A stretch of 64,000 nt of DNA from Pictodentalium vernedei (Eukaryota; Mollusca; Scaphopoda; Dentaliida; Dentaliidae): NCBI GenBank assembly GCA_031216915.1, contig CM062296.1, positions 457,884,681 to 457,948,680 of the forward strand, given 5' to 3'. The notes under the pieces are model-generated. The model made no database searches, was not told the DNA's origin, and worked only from the letters and a program-made list of their open reading frames with translations. The stretch's first letter is position 1. The number at the start of each line of letters is the position of its first letter. The translations under genes were made by a program, and so were the position numbers. Shown here piece after piece: positions 1-10,068 of this stretch.

Positions 1-225
1 TGATGTTGGCACCAATTCTGGTCTCTTCCTGACCACTGCGCATGCACAGATGGTAAAAGTATGGAGGGCCAGATTGGACTTTTAATTTTTGTTTTTGTTT
101 GCAAATTTTGGGGATTGAGGGGTTCAAAATTTGTGTTTGGCCCTTGATAATATCGAGTTTGCACCAGCTAGTCTTGGCCATTGGTAAGTATAAAAAATAT
201 ACAAATTACTTTAAATTTGTCATTT
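1..225 (+). mobile_element. Right terminal repeat of a DIRS-like retrotransposon (element starts before the window)
   Basis: The segment carries the right-edge motifs shared by all DIRS copies here: 'ggcaccaattctgg', 'gcgcatgcacag', 'tttggcccttgataa', 'gcaccagctagtct', then 'ggccattggtaagtataaa' ending in a T-rich stretch. It is the reverse complement of the left repeats at 38786 and 50858. The form 'gagtttgcaccagc' matches the DIRS D subtype. The rest of the element lies outside the window. Confidence 0.8.
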
Positions 226-1260
226 TCTTCTTTTACGACACACAACACAAAAAATTACATATGTAAACTATGTACGAACTATATTTATGATCGATAAATA
301 AAATACGTAACAGGGAATTCTTGGAAAATCCCATTTCACAACACATGCGCAATAAGGGAAGTAACTCTATTTCTACACAATGACATTGATAACCGTGAAG
401 TCCAAAAAAGTATCCCCATATTATTGTTTACTTCCTCTGAATTTTTTTCTCTTCATTCGATTACGCTCAGTCTCTGATTAATGTGTTTTGGACCTGTTTT
501 CAAATAATAACATCACTGATAAAAAGCCAAACAAACTGAAAGAAACTATAAACATAAAAGCTTTCCAAAAGTGGCCTTTTAAAGATGATTTCAAAAGCAT
601 TTCAGAAGACTTGACAGGAACATAACTGAACTTCAGTGTACCGTCTGTGCCGAACACATTTCTGAGATACGTCGGGAGGCACACCGACGTGGTGTCAATA
701 AACTGTAATGTCCAAATATCCAAAACAGTACAAATTTCTGAGTTTCTCACCTATTTCAAGACAATGCACCAGTATATTTGTACAATCAAATCCCACAGAA
801 CAAAAGAAAACTGTTGCAGCTGTGGATTAATCATCACATATCTTCATTTTTTGGATCTTGTGTTTCCATGAATTAGCTTAGAGTCATCTGGTGACTGCTC
901 AACTCTCTGAACTAAATTAAAACTTCTAGAGAAGTAGGTTTGAGATATTATCGACTCAAGAATTGCACTTGTTTATCATGATATATCTTTTTAACACTTT
1001 TCTTAACTTTCTGTAAACTCATGTCAAAATGCCAAAATTACAATTTTTTCCCTGAATACATCTAGGAATTGAATCAGTTCAGTCGTGTTTGACAGAGCTT
1101 AAGTGACATTTATTGTTTAGTATTGTATATCTCTGGTTTTACTTTGAGAACACTCTACCTGACATGGGACTATGCTAATGTGACATTTTTTGAGGAATTA
1201 TATTAGTAAACAGTTCAATTATGGTTAATTACAGTCTCAGAATGTTTTGATTGCTAATTT
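226..1260. other. Intronic or intergenic sequence without recognised repeat
   Basis: AT-rich, unique-looking sequence. The only item of note is the minus-strand exon candidate at 478-702, listed separately. I see no other repeat or coding signal here. Confidence 0.5.
478..702 (-). CDS. Possible terminal exon of an unidentified membrane protein
   Basis: On the minus strand an open frame of about 75 codons runs from a possible splice acceptor (ending 'acattacag' just upstream of 702) to a TAA at 478-480. The frame stays open upstream to about 750, so an unspliced reading is also possible. The translation has mixed composition and a hydrophobic segment of about 19 residues close to the C terminus (AFMFIVSFSLFGFLSVMLL), followed by a short basic tail, as in a tail-anchored or single-pass protein. 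I do not recognise the family. The pyrimidine tract before the acceptor is weak, and an open frame of this length can occur by chance. No partner exon is visible. Confidence 0.25.
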   Translation of the reverse strand, partial: FIDTTSVCLPTYLRNVFGTDGTLKFSYVPVKSSEMLLKSSLKGHFWKAFMFIVSFSLFGFLSVMLLFENRSKTH

Positions 1261-1496
1261 TCCTGGCCTAGCTAACTCTGTTCAAGCTCCGCTCAAGCAG
1301 GGTTACAACAGTTGAAAACATGTGCACCATCGACGTGCAGTATGCCTTAGTACACAGCGTCATCGTACCCCTATGTAGGCAACCGGAATAAACTGCCTTG
1401 CCCAAGGACACAACATGGGTCGTCCCGGGCGGGGATCGAACTCGGGACCTGTAGCATAGAAGTCCAACAGTCTACCAATGAGCCACCGCTTTCCCT
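1261..1496 (-). mobile_element. tRNA-derived SINE, 3'-truncated
   Basis: Read on the minus strand from about 1496, a tRNA-like head ('ggtggctcattggtagac' as A box, 'ggttcgatcc'-like B box near 1435) is followed by the body 'gttgtgtccttgggcaag' and the 'gcactgcacgtcgatggtgcac'-like segment. The same body occurs at 3690-4070, 35135-35485 and 35905-36300. The 3' tail is missing here. Confidence 0.75.
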
Positions 1497-1840
1497 ATAT
1501 TTATGAAGACAAATGATCTTCTTTATAAAACAATTGCTGCAAAAATCTTTTTCTAACAGTGTGTTGCATGACAACATTTCATCGGTGGAGGGAAAGGTAC
1601 ATCGAGAGTCTATCATCATCCCTAAAAAGATAACAGTGCTGAAATGATTAACTGTAACTTATTAGCCATCACATTTGAATTTGTAATGATTAACCTCCAT
1701 TTGTGATGCCATTATTGGAGTTTCATAAGCATGGTACAGTGAAACACTGTTAATTGAATAGGCACTTTGCCATTGAAAAATCCAACTAACAGGAGTATTC
1801 TGTTAACAGTGATTGGTCTCTTTGCTGTATTCTAGAGAGT

Positions 1841-1909
1841 ATTTAATCTATTATATCTTGTTTGACAGAGCTCATGGAGCTCTGTCAAACAAGATATAAT
1901 AGATTAAAT
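1841..1909. repeat. Perfect inverted repeat, 33-bp arms, 3-nt loop
   Basis: Arms 1841-1873 and 1877-1909 are exact reverse complements around 'atg'. The inner arm reads 'gacagagctc' / 'gagctctgtc'. No transposase or target duplication is apparent. It could be a fold-back transposon remnant or a young palindromic duplication. Confidence 0.95.
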
Positions 1910-2239
1910 GTCTGTATTGGATGTTTGGAGGCCAAATAGGTCTATAGACAAGGGGCATGGTGAGGACAGATGCCTAACCCATCCCTAGTGAAGGGTGGGG
2001 ATCATGACTCTCAGGTGGTGATGTGTGAGTTTATCTAATGATCTACAACATCATCATGTAATTATTTATAAATGTACTAGGGAGATGACTAACATAAGCT
2101 ATAAGAATTCTGTCAGTCTTTAAATAAAAAAATAGTAATTTGTCTATTTGTATATACTTGTTGTATACTGTTGTATCTTCTGCTGATTGTTTTTTTATTT
2201 TTCTATTTTGTGATGATACATACAACTTAACTCTTAATC

Positions 2240-2480
2240 CTCCCAGCGGGAACCCCGGGAAGTGAAGCAGTGCCTTTTCACTGTGGTAAACAGCCCCTGT
2301 TTTACTGGTAAAATAGGACCCAGTCACCAATGCTTGGGAGGTGCAAACCCTCTCTAAAATGGGCAACATGGCTTATTAATGCTCACCCCTGGTCTTGAGT
2401 TGATACTCATGTTGTGGTCATGATTAGCCATTGTGCAAAAATATGTGACTTTAAATTAAACACCAACACCAACTCTTAAT
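2240..2480 (+). mobile_element. SINE-like repeat with a shared LINE-type 3' tail
   Basis: This is a 240-bp family also seen at 3455, 6455, 7805 and 36405. Its body includes 'gtgaagcag..ttactgtggtaaac' and 'tttactggtaaaatag'. The end reads 'gattagccattgtgca' followed by 'tatgtgaccttaaacacc' and an A/T-rich tail. The same 3' end terminates the tRNA-headed SINE at 3690-4070, suggesting a common LINE partner. Confidence 0.7.
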
Positions 2481-2756
2481 CCACTGAGTATTTTCAAAAT
2501 ATTTTTTCTTCAAATCTACATTTGATGAAAAATTTATCCATATTTAACACAAGAAATTATTGGTCAAACAGTCCATTCAATATACGGGGTGAAATTTGAT
2601 TTTTGAACCCAAATTATACTTATTTCGGTGGCAAGAGAAATCCTGTCTGGGGCAGGAATATCCGCCAGCAGCATCCAAGGAGATAATCCATAATAAATTT
2701 TGTTTAAACTAGACAAGGGGGGATTTTGATGACTGTAATTTTCTTTTCTTTTTTAG

Positions 2757-2948
2757 TGATGGAGAAGAAGAGGTTTACAACACACATTTTCTTCCTGCAG
2801 CACCAGTCACACCACAAATCAACATTCCAGAGCTGATCAATCAGAACTGTCTAGAGTCAGGACTAGGCAGTTCTATGCTTGGTGGAGGTGTGCTCATGGC
2901 AGAGAAAGCCTCAAAAGCACTGTGTTGTCTCTCACAAGAAGTTGACCA
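2757..2948 (+). CDS. ARFGEF3: Internal exon of an ARFGEF3/BIG3-like gene
   Basis: The exon follows a polypyrimidine acceptor ('ttcttttcttttttag') and ends at a consensus donor 'gtaagt' at 2949. The frame is open throughout: one base, 63 codons beginning DGEEEVYNTHFLPAAPVT, then two bases (CA). The next exon supplies the third base, giving Gln. The 64 residues are acidic and Pro-containing, then helical (MAEKASKALCCLSQEVDQ). On recall, the combined three-exon protein best fits the HEAT/ARM-repeat region of ARFGEF3 (BIG3, KIAA1244), a large Sec7-family protein of secretory granules. BIG1/2 (ARFGEF1/2) fit less well. The Sec7 domain is not in the window, so the family call rests mainly on exons 2 and 3. 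Confidence 0.72.
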
Positions 2949-3235
2949 GTAAGTAGTGCAATAAAATCTCTTCATCTTTTTTACCCCAAAGGACCCCATT
3001 TTGTAGTTCAGCTTTTAACTTATCTTGGCAAAGCTACTATAACATGAGCTAGCTGTGGATCTGAAAATTAGTAGTTTCTGGTCATGTTGTGTCTGCCTTT
3101 TTAACTGGTTGGGTGCTGGAAGCCCATATTTGGTCTTCACTCTGAAGTGCAGGTACTGTCACTCAGAGGCTTCAAACTCTGTGGGTGTGCTTCATATTAT
3201 CTTTGAATCCAAATTTTTTGGTGTGAATGGATTTT

Positions 3236-3293
3236 CCTTGTTACAATTTATGGGAAAGTGTCCATAGGCACTAATCCATAAATTGTAACAAGG
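3236..3293. repeat. Perfect 18-bp inverted repeat, 22-nt loop
   Basis: Arms are ccttgttacaatttatgg (3236-3253) and ccataaattgtaacaagg (3276-3293). A related half-site, 'ataaattgtaacaag', occurs near 63292, next to another mobile element, so this is probably the residue of a hairpin MITE. Confidence 0.9.
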
Positions 3294-3454
3294 CAAAGAT
3301 TAGTGAACAAATTATTTTGTTGACTAAAAATAATTAAGAACTCTACTAGTTAAACAATATAAGCAATATCGGTTCCTTCCATACTTGAGCAAATGACATC
3401 TCCAGAACATTATTGGTTAAATTCAAGCTCATGATGTTAAGATCAGCATCTAAT

Positions 3455-3616
3455 GTTCTTATGGGAAGTGGAATAGTGCTTGTTTACTGTGGTGGAAGTC
3501 TTTTCAAGTGGGCAATGCAGGTATAACTGATTGATTGGCTAAACTTCTTGTGTTGCTGTCATAATAAAGCTATAGATGCTGAATGTGACCTTAACACCAG
3601 TAAATAATAAAAATGA
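3455..3616 (+). mobile_element. Degraded SINE-like repeat
   Basis: A diverged, shortened member of the family at 2240. It keeps 'cttgtttactgtgg', 'gcaggtataa' and the tail 'tgtgaccttaacaccagtaaataat'. Confidence 0.6.
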
Positions 3617-3689
3617 TAGTGTATAGTGTCCAATTCAATTTTACATCGATTAGTTTCAGGAGATTTTATTTGTGGTACGTACATATCAA

Positions 3690-4070
3690 ATCTATTTATT
3701 TATTTATTTATTGGTGTTTAAGGTCACATATTTATGCACAATGGCTAATCGTGACCGTGACAGTTTTACGGGTGGAGGAAGCCGGAGTACCCGGAGAGAA
3801 CCACCGAGCAACGACGAGCAGCTGTCAGCTCTCCAACATCGTAACTCTGAACTCTGCACCGCAGCACAGGCAGGGTTAGATTGGTTGAAGACATGCGCAC
3901 CATCGACGTGCAGTACGCCTCAGTACACAGCGTCATCGTGCCCCCATGTAGGCAATCGGGGTGAAGTGTCTTGCCCAAGGACACAACGCGGTTGCCGCAG
4001 GTGGGATTCGAACCGAGGACCTCTCGGCTTGCAGCCCGCACCTCTACCAACTGAGCCACCGCGCCCCACA
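3690..4070 (-). mobile_element. Full-length tRNA-derived SINE
   Basis: On the minus strand it starts at about 4070 with 'ggggcgcggtggctcagttg' (A box), and the B box 'ggttcgaatcccacc' lies near 4000-4015. The body is 'cgcgttgtgtccttgggcaa', a 'gtactgcacgtcgatggtgc' segment and a 'ctccggcttcctccaccc' segment. It ends 'gaccttaaacaccaataaat' with (aaat)n at 3690-3712. Clean boxes and tail make it the best-preserved SINE here. It is not a functional tRNA gene because the acceptor stem and T arm do not close. Confidence 0.9.
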
Positions 4071-4334
4071 TATCAAATCAAGTCAAACATAAAAAGAAGT
4101 GCTGGGAGTGGAGGAGGAGGGTGGATCCACACTGTTGCTTGTCCTGCATACTGCCATGTACATATAACATCATGTCAGAGGTCCATATCATGGACTCCCA
4201 GAAAGCATCTTAGTTTCAAAAAGTGGCTTCATTGAGTTTTCCTGTTTGTTTAAATAAGATTATAAAAAATTATCTACCTGTATTCATGAACAAAATTTTT
4301 CACTTCCAGAAATAATATAGCACTCGTTTCATTT

Positions 4335-4690
4335 GAATGGTGACCGAATGGATAAGTGTGTGGGCCTCTCAAGTCAGAGGTCCTGGGATCAATCCCCAGG
4401 CGGGCTAAGTTCCTGTTGATGTCAACTGAGCATACCATCATGTCTGTTTAAGACAAAAAGTGGTTATCTCCTGGGTGTTGTGGAGACACTCTCTGTGCTG
4501 GCTGAAGATTTTTTTCATTGTATTTGTGAAGAGTGACAACTTAAAGTTACCGCTATAAAGGTCATTTCACAATAATTGATCTGTGCTAACCACCTGCTCG
4601 TAATACCTTGAAAAGGCCATATAACACTTTCCACCTTCTCCAAAGAAGAAATAAAGCACTATATAAGATAAGAATTATCAATCAATCATT
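4335..4690 (+). mobile_element. Second tRNA-headed SINE family
   Basis: The head 'gaccgaatggataagtgtgt' followed by 'tcctgggatcaatccccagg' resembles A and B boxes of a Ser/Leu-type tRNA. The body is unrelated to the other SINEs, and the 3' end is 'aataaagcactatataagat' with an 'atcaatcaatc' tail. Confidence 0.65.
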
Positions 4691-4879
4691 TAAGTATAAG
4701 AACTGTTAACTGCTATGTATACATAATATAACTCAGAAATGAGTAAAATAAATTTAAACAAAGGCAGGGATTCTTTTGCCCCCTTTGGGAACCAACCGAG
4801 GCCCATGTAATTGGGAAATTCACATCATGAAGGTTCCAGTTGAGAATTTGATTTGGAGGTGAAAAAACACACAAAATAT

Positions 4880-5113
4880 AAGAAATATTACCATCGAACT
4901 GATAAAATATTGAAAGTCTACATTCTGTGGCTTTGAAGTTGTGTCAAGACAAGTCTTGGCTGCCTATTTAGACAGCCAATACATGCTTATAAACAATTGA
5001 CGTGGTTCTTAGAATGTAACATGTAAGTATATCTGAAGACTACCTGTTGGAGCACCTGTTTTATTAGTATAAAAAGTGATGAAAATCGAAATTAGACCTT
5101 TAAGGGTTAAAGA
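4880..5113. mobile_element. Diverged piggyBac-type MITE related to 7063-7308
   Basis: It shares with the 7063 copy the segments 'caagtcttggctgcctat', 'gaagactacctg..gagcacctg' and the terminal 'cctttaagggttaa'. The central palindrome is broken here (tatttagacagcc instead of tataggcagcc). The left end is not clear. Confidence 0.55.
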
Positions 5114-5468
5114 AGAACCTGGTATTTGACCTTGATTTCCTGTGCTTTCAGTGCTTCATTATGTTGGTAGTTTCTGGTTTTCTGGGGGCGTATGACCTCT
5201 CAGTTAAGGACACCAGTTATGAATTAAATTTTAGATGAATGAGATTGGGAAATTTTTTATTTGAATGGTGAAAAATCATGCCCAAATGCCATTGGGAAAG
5301 GGTCCCATTTTCGACCTTTGTAGATACCCAAAAGAATTCCTTAAAGGTTCAAGAAAGTACTTGAAAATTCCCTTGAATAATCCTTCAAAGTCTTGGATAT
5401 CTTTTCTCTTAGAAATGTTTGAACCCTGACAGTATTTAGTACTGAAGGATATTTCTTTTTGCATACAG

Positions 5469-5733
5469 ATTGTTTGAAGATACTGCCAATAAGCTGAATT
5501 TGAAGGCACTACTGAACTTTATCTTTGAACTCTGTGAAGCTACGAAGCATCAATTGAAGACATTAAGTAAACAGACAGAAGAGGAGGACTTGCACACAAC
5601 TCACTACAGGCCTCCCACTAACTCTCTACACTTGTATAGATTACAAGAGGTATTGATGAAAGTTGTAAACAGTTCTCGGCCTCTGCTTCATTTAATGAGA
5701 ACATGGGGCATTGTATCCATGTATCTTATAGAG
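5469..5733 (+). CDS. ARFGEF3: Internal exon of an ARFGEF3/BIG3-like gene
   Basis: The acceptor 'ttttgcatacag' ends at 5468 and the donor 'gtgagt' starts at 5734. The first base completes the split Gln codon from the exon at 2757-2948, so the phases agree. There are then 88 codons without a stop, beginning LFEDTANKLNLKALLNFIFE and ending GIVSMYLIE. The middle includes an acidic-basic linker (QTEEEDLHTTHYRP) and an amphipathic helix (LYRLQEVLMKVVNSSRPLLH). The pattern of paired amphipathic helices fits HEAT/ARM repeats of the large Sec7 ARF-GEF family. 'SRPLLHLMRTW' is the segment I find most like BIG3. It ends in phase 0, matching the third exon. Confidence 0.8.
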
Positions 5734-6248
5734 GTGAGTAATTTTTTAGATCAGTAATAAATAGAATACACATATATGGGTGGATACCAAAATTATTTCA
5801 TGATTGAAGACGTGGCATATCTTATGCATTGCAATGCTTACTTTAGAAGAATTGTGCCCAAAATGTACTGTTATGCAGTCAAATTTTGTGGTTTCAATGC
5901 AAATTTAGAATCATATGATGTTAGGAGGTCTAATTTGTAATAGAGGTATGATGAATGGTTTGGTGTTTAAATGTTCTATTTATTTATGACAAGTTTTTAT
6001 TATATGCTAGCCTGTGAATTATCATAAATTATCTACAAGATATTTCTCGAAATCCACCGACTCGATGGATATCGAGAAATATCCCTCAGTTGTTTCCTAA
6101 ACGACATCACGCTTCGGCACATGACGTCGCCTTGAAGGAACGATCAGCAGATCTTTGTTATTGTCTTGAAGCTGTTTACAGTTGAATTGGACTGAATATT
6201 GTGCAGTAAAATGCCACATAGCATATAATAAAAAGAAAATCGATGCTA
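5734..6248. other. Intron sequence without recognised repeat
   Basis: AT-rich intron. A short near-palindrome, 'gatatttctcgaaatccaccga' to 'tcgagaaatatc', lies around 6040-6085. Nothing else is recognised. Confidence 0.5.
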
Positions 6249-6356
6249 TTTTAGTGAATATCAGGAATTATCTCATGAATGTGGACCTGAAAGTGCTCGT
6301 GAAAAATAAAACTTATAGGTCCACACTCATGAGATAATTTCCGATATTCACTAAAA
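6249..6356. repeat. Imperfect fold-back, about 39-bp arms
   Basis: The left arm (6250-6288, 'tttagtgaatatc' to 'gtggacct') pairs with the right arm (6316-6355, 'aggtccac' to 'gatattcactaaa') with a few mismatches and a loop of about 27 nt. This suggests a MITE-like hairpin. No transposase is present. Confidence 0.85.
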
Positions 6357-6454
6357 AAGCGTTGAAATCCTCTATATTTTATCAATCAAGTAGGATGAAC
6401 TGTATATATTTTTTAGATTTGAGGTCCTTATTCCATTCACTAGAATTGTAGGTT

Positions 6455-6611
6455 TTGTGTTCAGTCACCAATGCTTGGGAGGTGCAAACCCTCTCTAAAA
6501 TGGGCAACATGGTTTATTAACACTCATCCCTGGTCTTGAGTTGATACTCATGTTGTCATGATTAGCCATTGTGCATAAATATGTGACCTTAAACACCAAT
6601 AAATAAATAAA
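6455..6611 (+). mobile_element. 5'-truncated SINE-like repeat
   Basis: Nearly identical to the 3' half of the copy at 2240, from 'cagtcaccaatgcttggga' to 'gaccttaaacaccaataaat' with an (aaat)n tail. Confidence 0.75.
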
Positions 6612-7062
6612 TATAAATAGTTAACCTCACTGTTCCAGCACCTACAGGATTCAGGTAAACAATTGTCTTCTGGATCATGACAAGTTATATATTTTGCTTG
6701 TTTCTTTTTTTGCACAAAAATAATTTATAAATCCCCAAATCACATTCAACACATACTAAAAGATTTTAATGAAATCTTTACATACCATGCTCACAAGAAT
6801 AGATATGTTTTAATAAGTTGTTAAACATGTTTTGAGGTATTATGTTAAAACATGTTCCAGGCCAATATGTTTCGTTTTGTTAGTGACATCTCTCAAATGA
6901 CGTGGTGCTGTCCAAGCCTCAAAAATGGATGGTAAGGCTGTGAGTTTATCTCTGTTGTGGTACAGTCTGAAGGATGTACCTCCTGAAAAATTATCTTATT
7001 GCTACACAAGTTTATAATTACAGTGTAGTCCAAGTGCACTTTCCTTTTCATTCTTAGTTGAT

Positions 7063-7308
7063 TTAACCCTTTGACATGGAGATGTTTGTACACTTTTTGC
7101 TACACCTTAACAATCTATATCCTGAGGCTTCGTAATTGTTTCTTGGCAAGTCTTGGCTGCCTATATAGGCAGCCAAGACTTGCCTTCAAACAACCTCCAA
7201 GGTACTTAGGATATAACTTGCAAATTTATCTAAAGACTTCATGTAGGGACATCTGCTTTGTTACAGTAAAAACTGATAAAAATTCAGAATTAGGCCTTTA
7301 AGGGTTAA
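7063..7308. mobile_element. piggyBac-type MITE with TTAA at both ends
   Basis: TTAA (7063-7066) plus ccctttgacatgg at the left, and cctttaaggg plus TTAA (7305-7308) at the right. TTAA duplication with CCCTTT-type ends is characteristic of piggyBac elements. At 238 bp it is non-autonomous. Its centre is a perfect 40-bp palindrome at 7145-7184. Confidence 0.75.
7145..7184. repeat. Perfect 40-bp palindrome with no loop
   Basis: The half-site ggcaagtcttggctgcctat is followed immediately by its exact reverse complement. It lies at the centre of the piggyBac-type MITE. Confidence 0.95.
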
Positions 7309-7477
7309 GAGAGAGAGAGGATTGTTAAAATTGCCTCTGTTATTTTTAAACCTCTGTGTATCATAACTGACAAAACCAGCCACTGCAAACACAAAAATCT
7401 TCATTCAAATTTTATTATTTGTTCAGTTTTTCCTCAAAAACATAACCCACAATGAGTACATGGAGTCATAAGCTGTG

Positions 7478-7711
7478 TTTGTATCCTTTGAACCCCGATT
7501 GTATCTTCCAAGTCAGTTCATTGACAGAAGAGTGCATACTTATTGCCTGGGGTAGACCATTCAGTATTTTCAACATGCAGCCTGAAGACTACACCTTGAA
7601 ATTAGAGATTGGTTACCCCTCAGGTGCACTGAGCAGTCATCCTACTTGGTGAAATTTTGATGTCTCATATTCCGGGATCAGAAAAAGGCCTTCTGGGCTC
7701 AAAAGGGTTAA
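7478..7711. mobile_element. Diverged MITE of the 36830 family
   Basis: The ends 'tatcctttgaacccc' and 'ggctcaaaagggttaa' are inverted. The interior shares 'ggggtagacca' and 'tttcaacatgcagcc' with 36830-37067. Confidence 0.6.
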
Positions 7712-7804
7712 AACAAAAGATACATTTTTTTAGTCATTTAAGAAATTATGTTTGCAAGTGTTGTTTACTATTCGTGTTAGGTAAATGGTTAATAATACAA
7801 AACA

Positions 7805-8044
7805 AAATCCCCTTTGGGAATGCAGGGGAGTGAAGCAGTTCTTGCTTACTGTGGTAAACAAGCTGTCTTTTACTGGTAAAATAGGACCCAGTCACCACTG
7901 CTTGGAGTGAAGGTCCTCTAAAATGTGCAGCATGGGTATAAACAATTGACGAAACTTGATTTTTTGTTCATGTTTCGGTCACGATTAGCCACTGTGCAGA
8001 AATATTAGACCTTAAGCACCAATAAATAAATAAATAAATAAATG
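7805..8044 (+). mobile_element. SINE-like repeat with (aaat)n tail
   Basis: A full member of the 2240 family: 'gaagcagttcttgcttactg', 'tttactggtaaaatagga', then 'gattagccactgtgcagaaa' and 'gaccttaagcaccaataaat'. Confidence 0.8.
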
Positions 8045-8169
8045 AAAGTGTCAATGACACTGCAGCTCAACTTGTCCAAGAAGGGACTGAACTGAATAGA
8101 ATGCTCCAGATATGCCAATTCATTCAATCAAGTTTCTACAGAAAAGACATCTCACACAAGCTACATATG

Positions 8170-8936
8170 AAATCTGAAAAAGATCGCATGAGGGATGGGA
8201 CCTGTAAGGTGTACTAATGGAATTGTTGACAGTTCCCAAATTGTTGACAAATCCAAGATGGCCGTTGGCAGCCATGTTTTTCAATGAAACTCAGAAAAAT
8301 TTGATAGCGCCCATGTAGACATCACACCAATGCTACATATGAAATTTGAAAAACTGGGTAAGAAATGAAGCCTGTAGGGTGTTCTAATGGAACTGTTGAC
8401 AATTTATTTGTCAAATCCAAGATGGCTGCTGGTGGCTATGTTTTTCAACAAAATTCAGAAAAATTTGATAGCTCCTATTTAGATATGAGACCAAAGCTAC
8501 ATATGAAATTTAAAAAAGATCGGGTTAGGAATGTGGCCTGTTGGGTGTGCTAATTTAATTGTTGACAATTTATATGCCAAATCTAAGATGGCCACTGGCA
8601 GCCATGTTTTTCAACAAATTCAGAAAAATTCAATAGTTCCCATCTGGACATTGCCCCAAAGCCACATATGAAATTTGGAACTGATCAGGTGAGAGATGCG
8701 GCTGGTAGGGTGTGCCAATAGAATTGTTGACAATTTATATTCCAATTCCAAGATGGCTGTTTTTCAATGAAACTCCGAAAAATTTGACAGCTCCCATGTA
8801 GGCATCACACCAAAGCTACATATGAAATTTGAAAACATCTTGTGAGAAATGCAGCCTGTAGGGTGTTCTAAGGGAATTGTTGACAATTTATGTGTCAAAT
8901 CCAAGATGGCTGCTGGTGGCTATGTATTTTTAAACA
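8170..8936 (-). repeat. Tandem array of ~165-bp units (first part)
   Basis: Four to five units share 'ggaattgttgacaatttat', 'aaatccaagatggc', 'caacaaaattcagaaaaat' and 'gctacatatgaaatttg'. The array is cut at 'ggctatgta' by DIRS A and resumes at 17093 with 'tttttcaacaaaattcag', which locates the insertion point. Confidence 0.9.
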
Positions 8937-9420
8937 ACAACCAATGGCCCAGACCAGCTGGTGCTAACTCAAAAATTAATCCAGGGCCAAACACAAATTT
9001 TGCCCCTAATCCCCAAAATTTGCATGCAAAACCAAAAAATTGATGTCCTATCTGGTCCTCCATACTTTTCAGATCTGTGCATGCGCAGTATCCAGGAACA
9101 CACCGAAATTGGCGCCGACCATCATTTTTTGTTTGGCCCTAAAGTCAGCAACAATGAACTGACATTTGTGCTTTTAAATCTCATTTTTGAGGATGCCAGA
9201 CACAAATCAATGGTAAAATTGGTTGATCCAAGGACATAATTGGATGATGGAAGTGAACAATGGTGGTTAGGAACGTTCAGGGCTGTAACTTTATAATTTT
9301 TATCAAAATTATTTCATGTTTTCCAATTTCGTGACATGTACCTGACATCATCATTCTTGCTAATGATTTATGCACTGTTTGTTAAGTGTTCCTTCCCTAT
9401 CCTTCCTTGAAGCCCTCCTG

Positions 9421-9477
9421 TTAAACTCCCAAGCTTATTTTTATTGAACTTTTTTATTAAATTTCTTGGGAGTTTAA
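9421..9477 (+). promoter_or_regulatory. Conserved leader hairpin (DIRS A)
   Basis: TTAAACTCCCAAG (9421-9433) pairs perfectly with CTTGGGAGTTTAA (9465-9477). The same hairpin occurs in DIRS E (51338-51350 with 51390-51401) and, imperfectly, in B and C. It lies in the untranslated leader between the terminal repeat and gag. Confidence 0.8.
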
Positions 9478-9947
9478 TGTGTGTTACAGAATGTTTATTC
9501 TGTTTATCCCCATGGTTATGTCCTCACCTAAGGGGTATTAGGTCGTTTGGGTCATGCATCTTCTATCTGATGTATCGTTTTTTCTTCATCTGAAGATCTT
9601 GCTTTACATCTGGTAGCTTTAAAATCTGTTACTGACTTTGGGCTATTTTTTATTCAGTGTCTGATGTCTTGTTTCCAACGTCCTTAAAATATATGTAGTA
9701 TCTACTTATTATTACTGTAGGATTGTTGTAAGATACATGTTTTAATATTCTGGTAGTGTAGCAATAATTTTTGGATTTTTGCCCACCATTAGGCTCTATC
9801 GGGATACCCTTGGGCTCTTCATGTTCCCTTTGGGAACTTGGGCTTTTGTCAAAATGTTTTCGAAAGATTTTTTGAAATGAATTTTTTGATTTGTATTTTG
9901 ATTGTTGATTAATTATGTATCTTTATCATATATTTATTGTGGAGTTG

Positions 9948-10068
9948 GTGGGAGTTAAATCGACTTTGTTTGATTAATTATGAAAGCTTATTGCTCAAAA
10001 TGCAAGGCGAGGAAGTCTTCCTCAGATTTACATGCTTGTTGCCTTGCTTGTAGTCGATGTACTCCCAC
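9948..10068 (+). promoter_or_regulatory. Covarying stem at start of gag (DIRS A)
   Basis: GTGGGAGT (9948-9955) pairs with ACTCCCAC (10061-10068), and ATCGACT (9959-9965) with AGTCGAT (10052-10058). The equivalents differ in sequence but still pair in B (12638-12648 with 12751-12761) and C (21084-21093 with 21192-21201). Confidence 0.75.

Noticed and set aside
1-225. LTR of an ordinary LTR retrotransposon
   Set aside because: Partner copies occur as inverted, not direct, repeats and are joined by internal complementary regions, which indicates DIRS.
3990-4070. tRNA gene
   Set aside because: A and B boxes are present, but the cloverleaf does not close and the SINE body and tail follow directly.
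3672-4235. Open frame of 187 codons
   Set aside because: It lies antisense across a clear tRNA-derived SINE; the translation follows SINE boxes and tail, not a protein.
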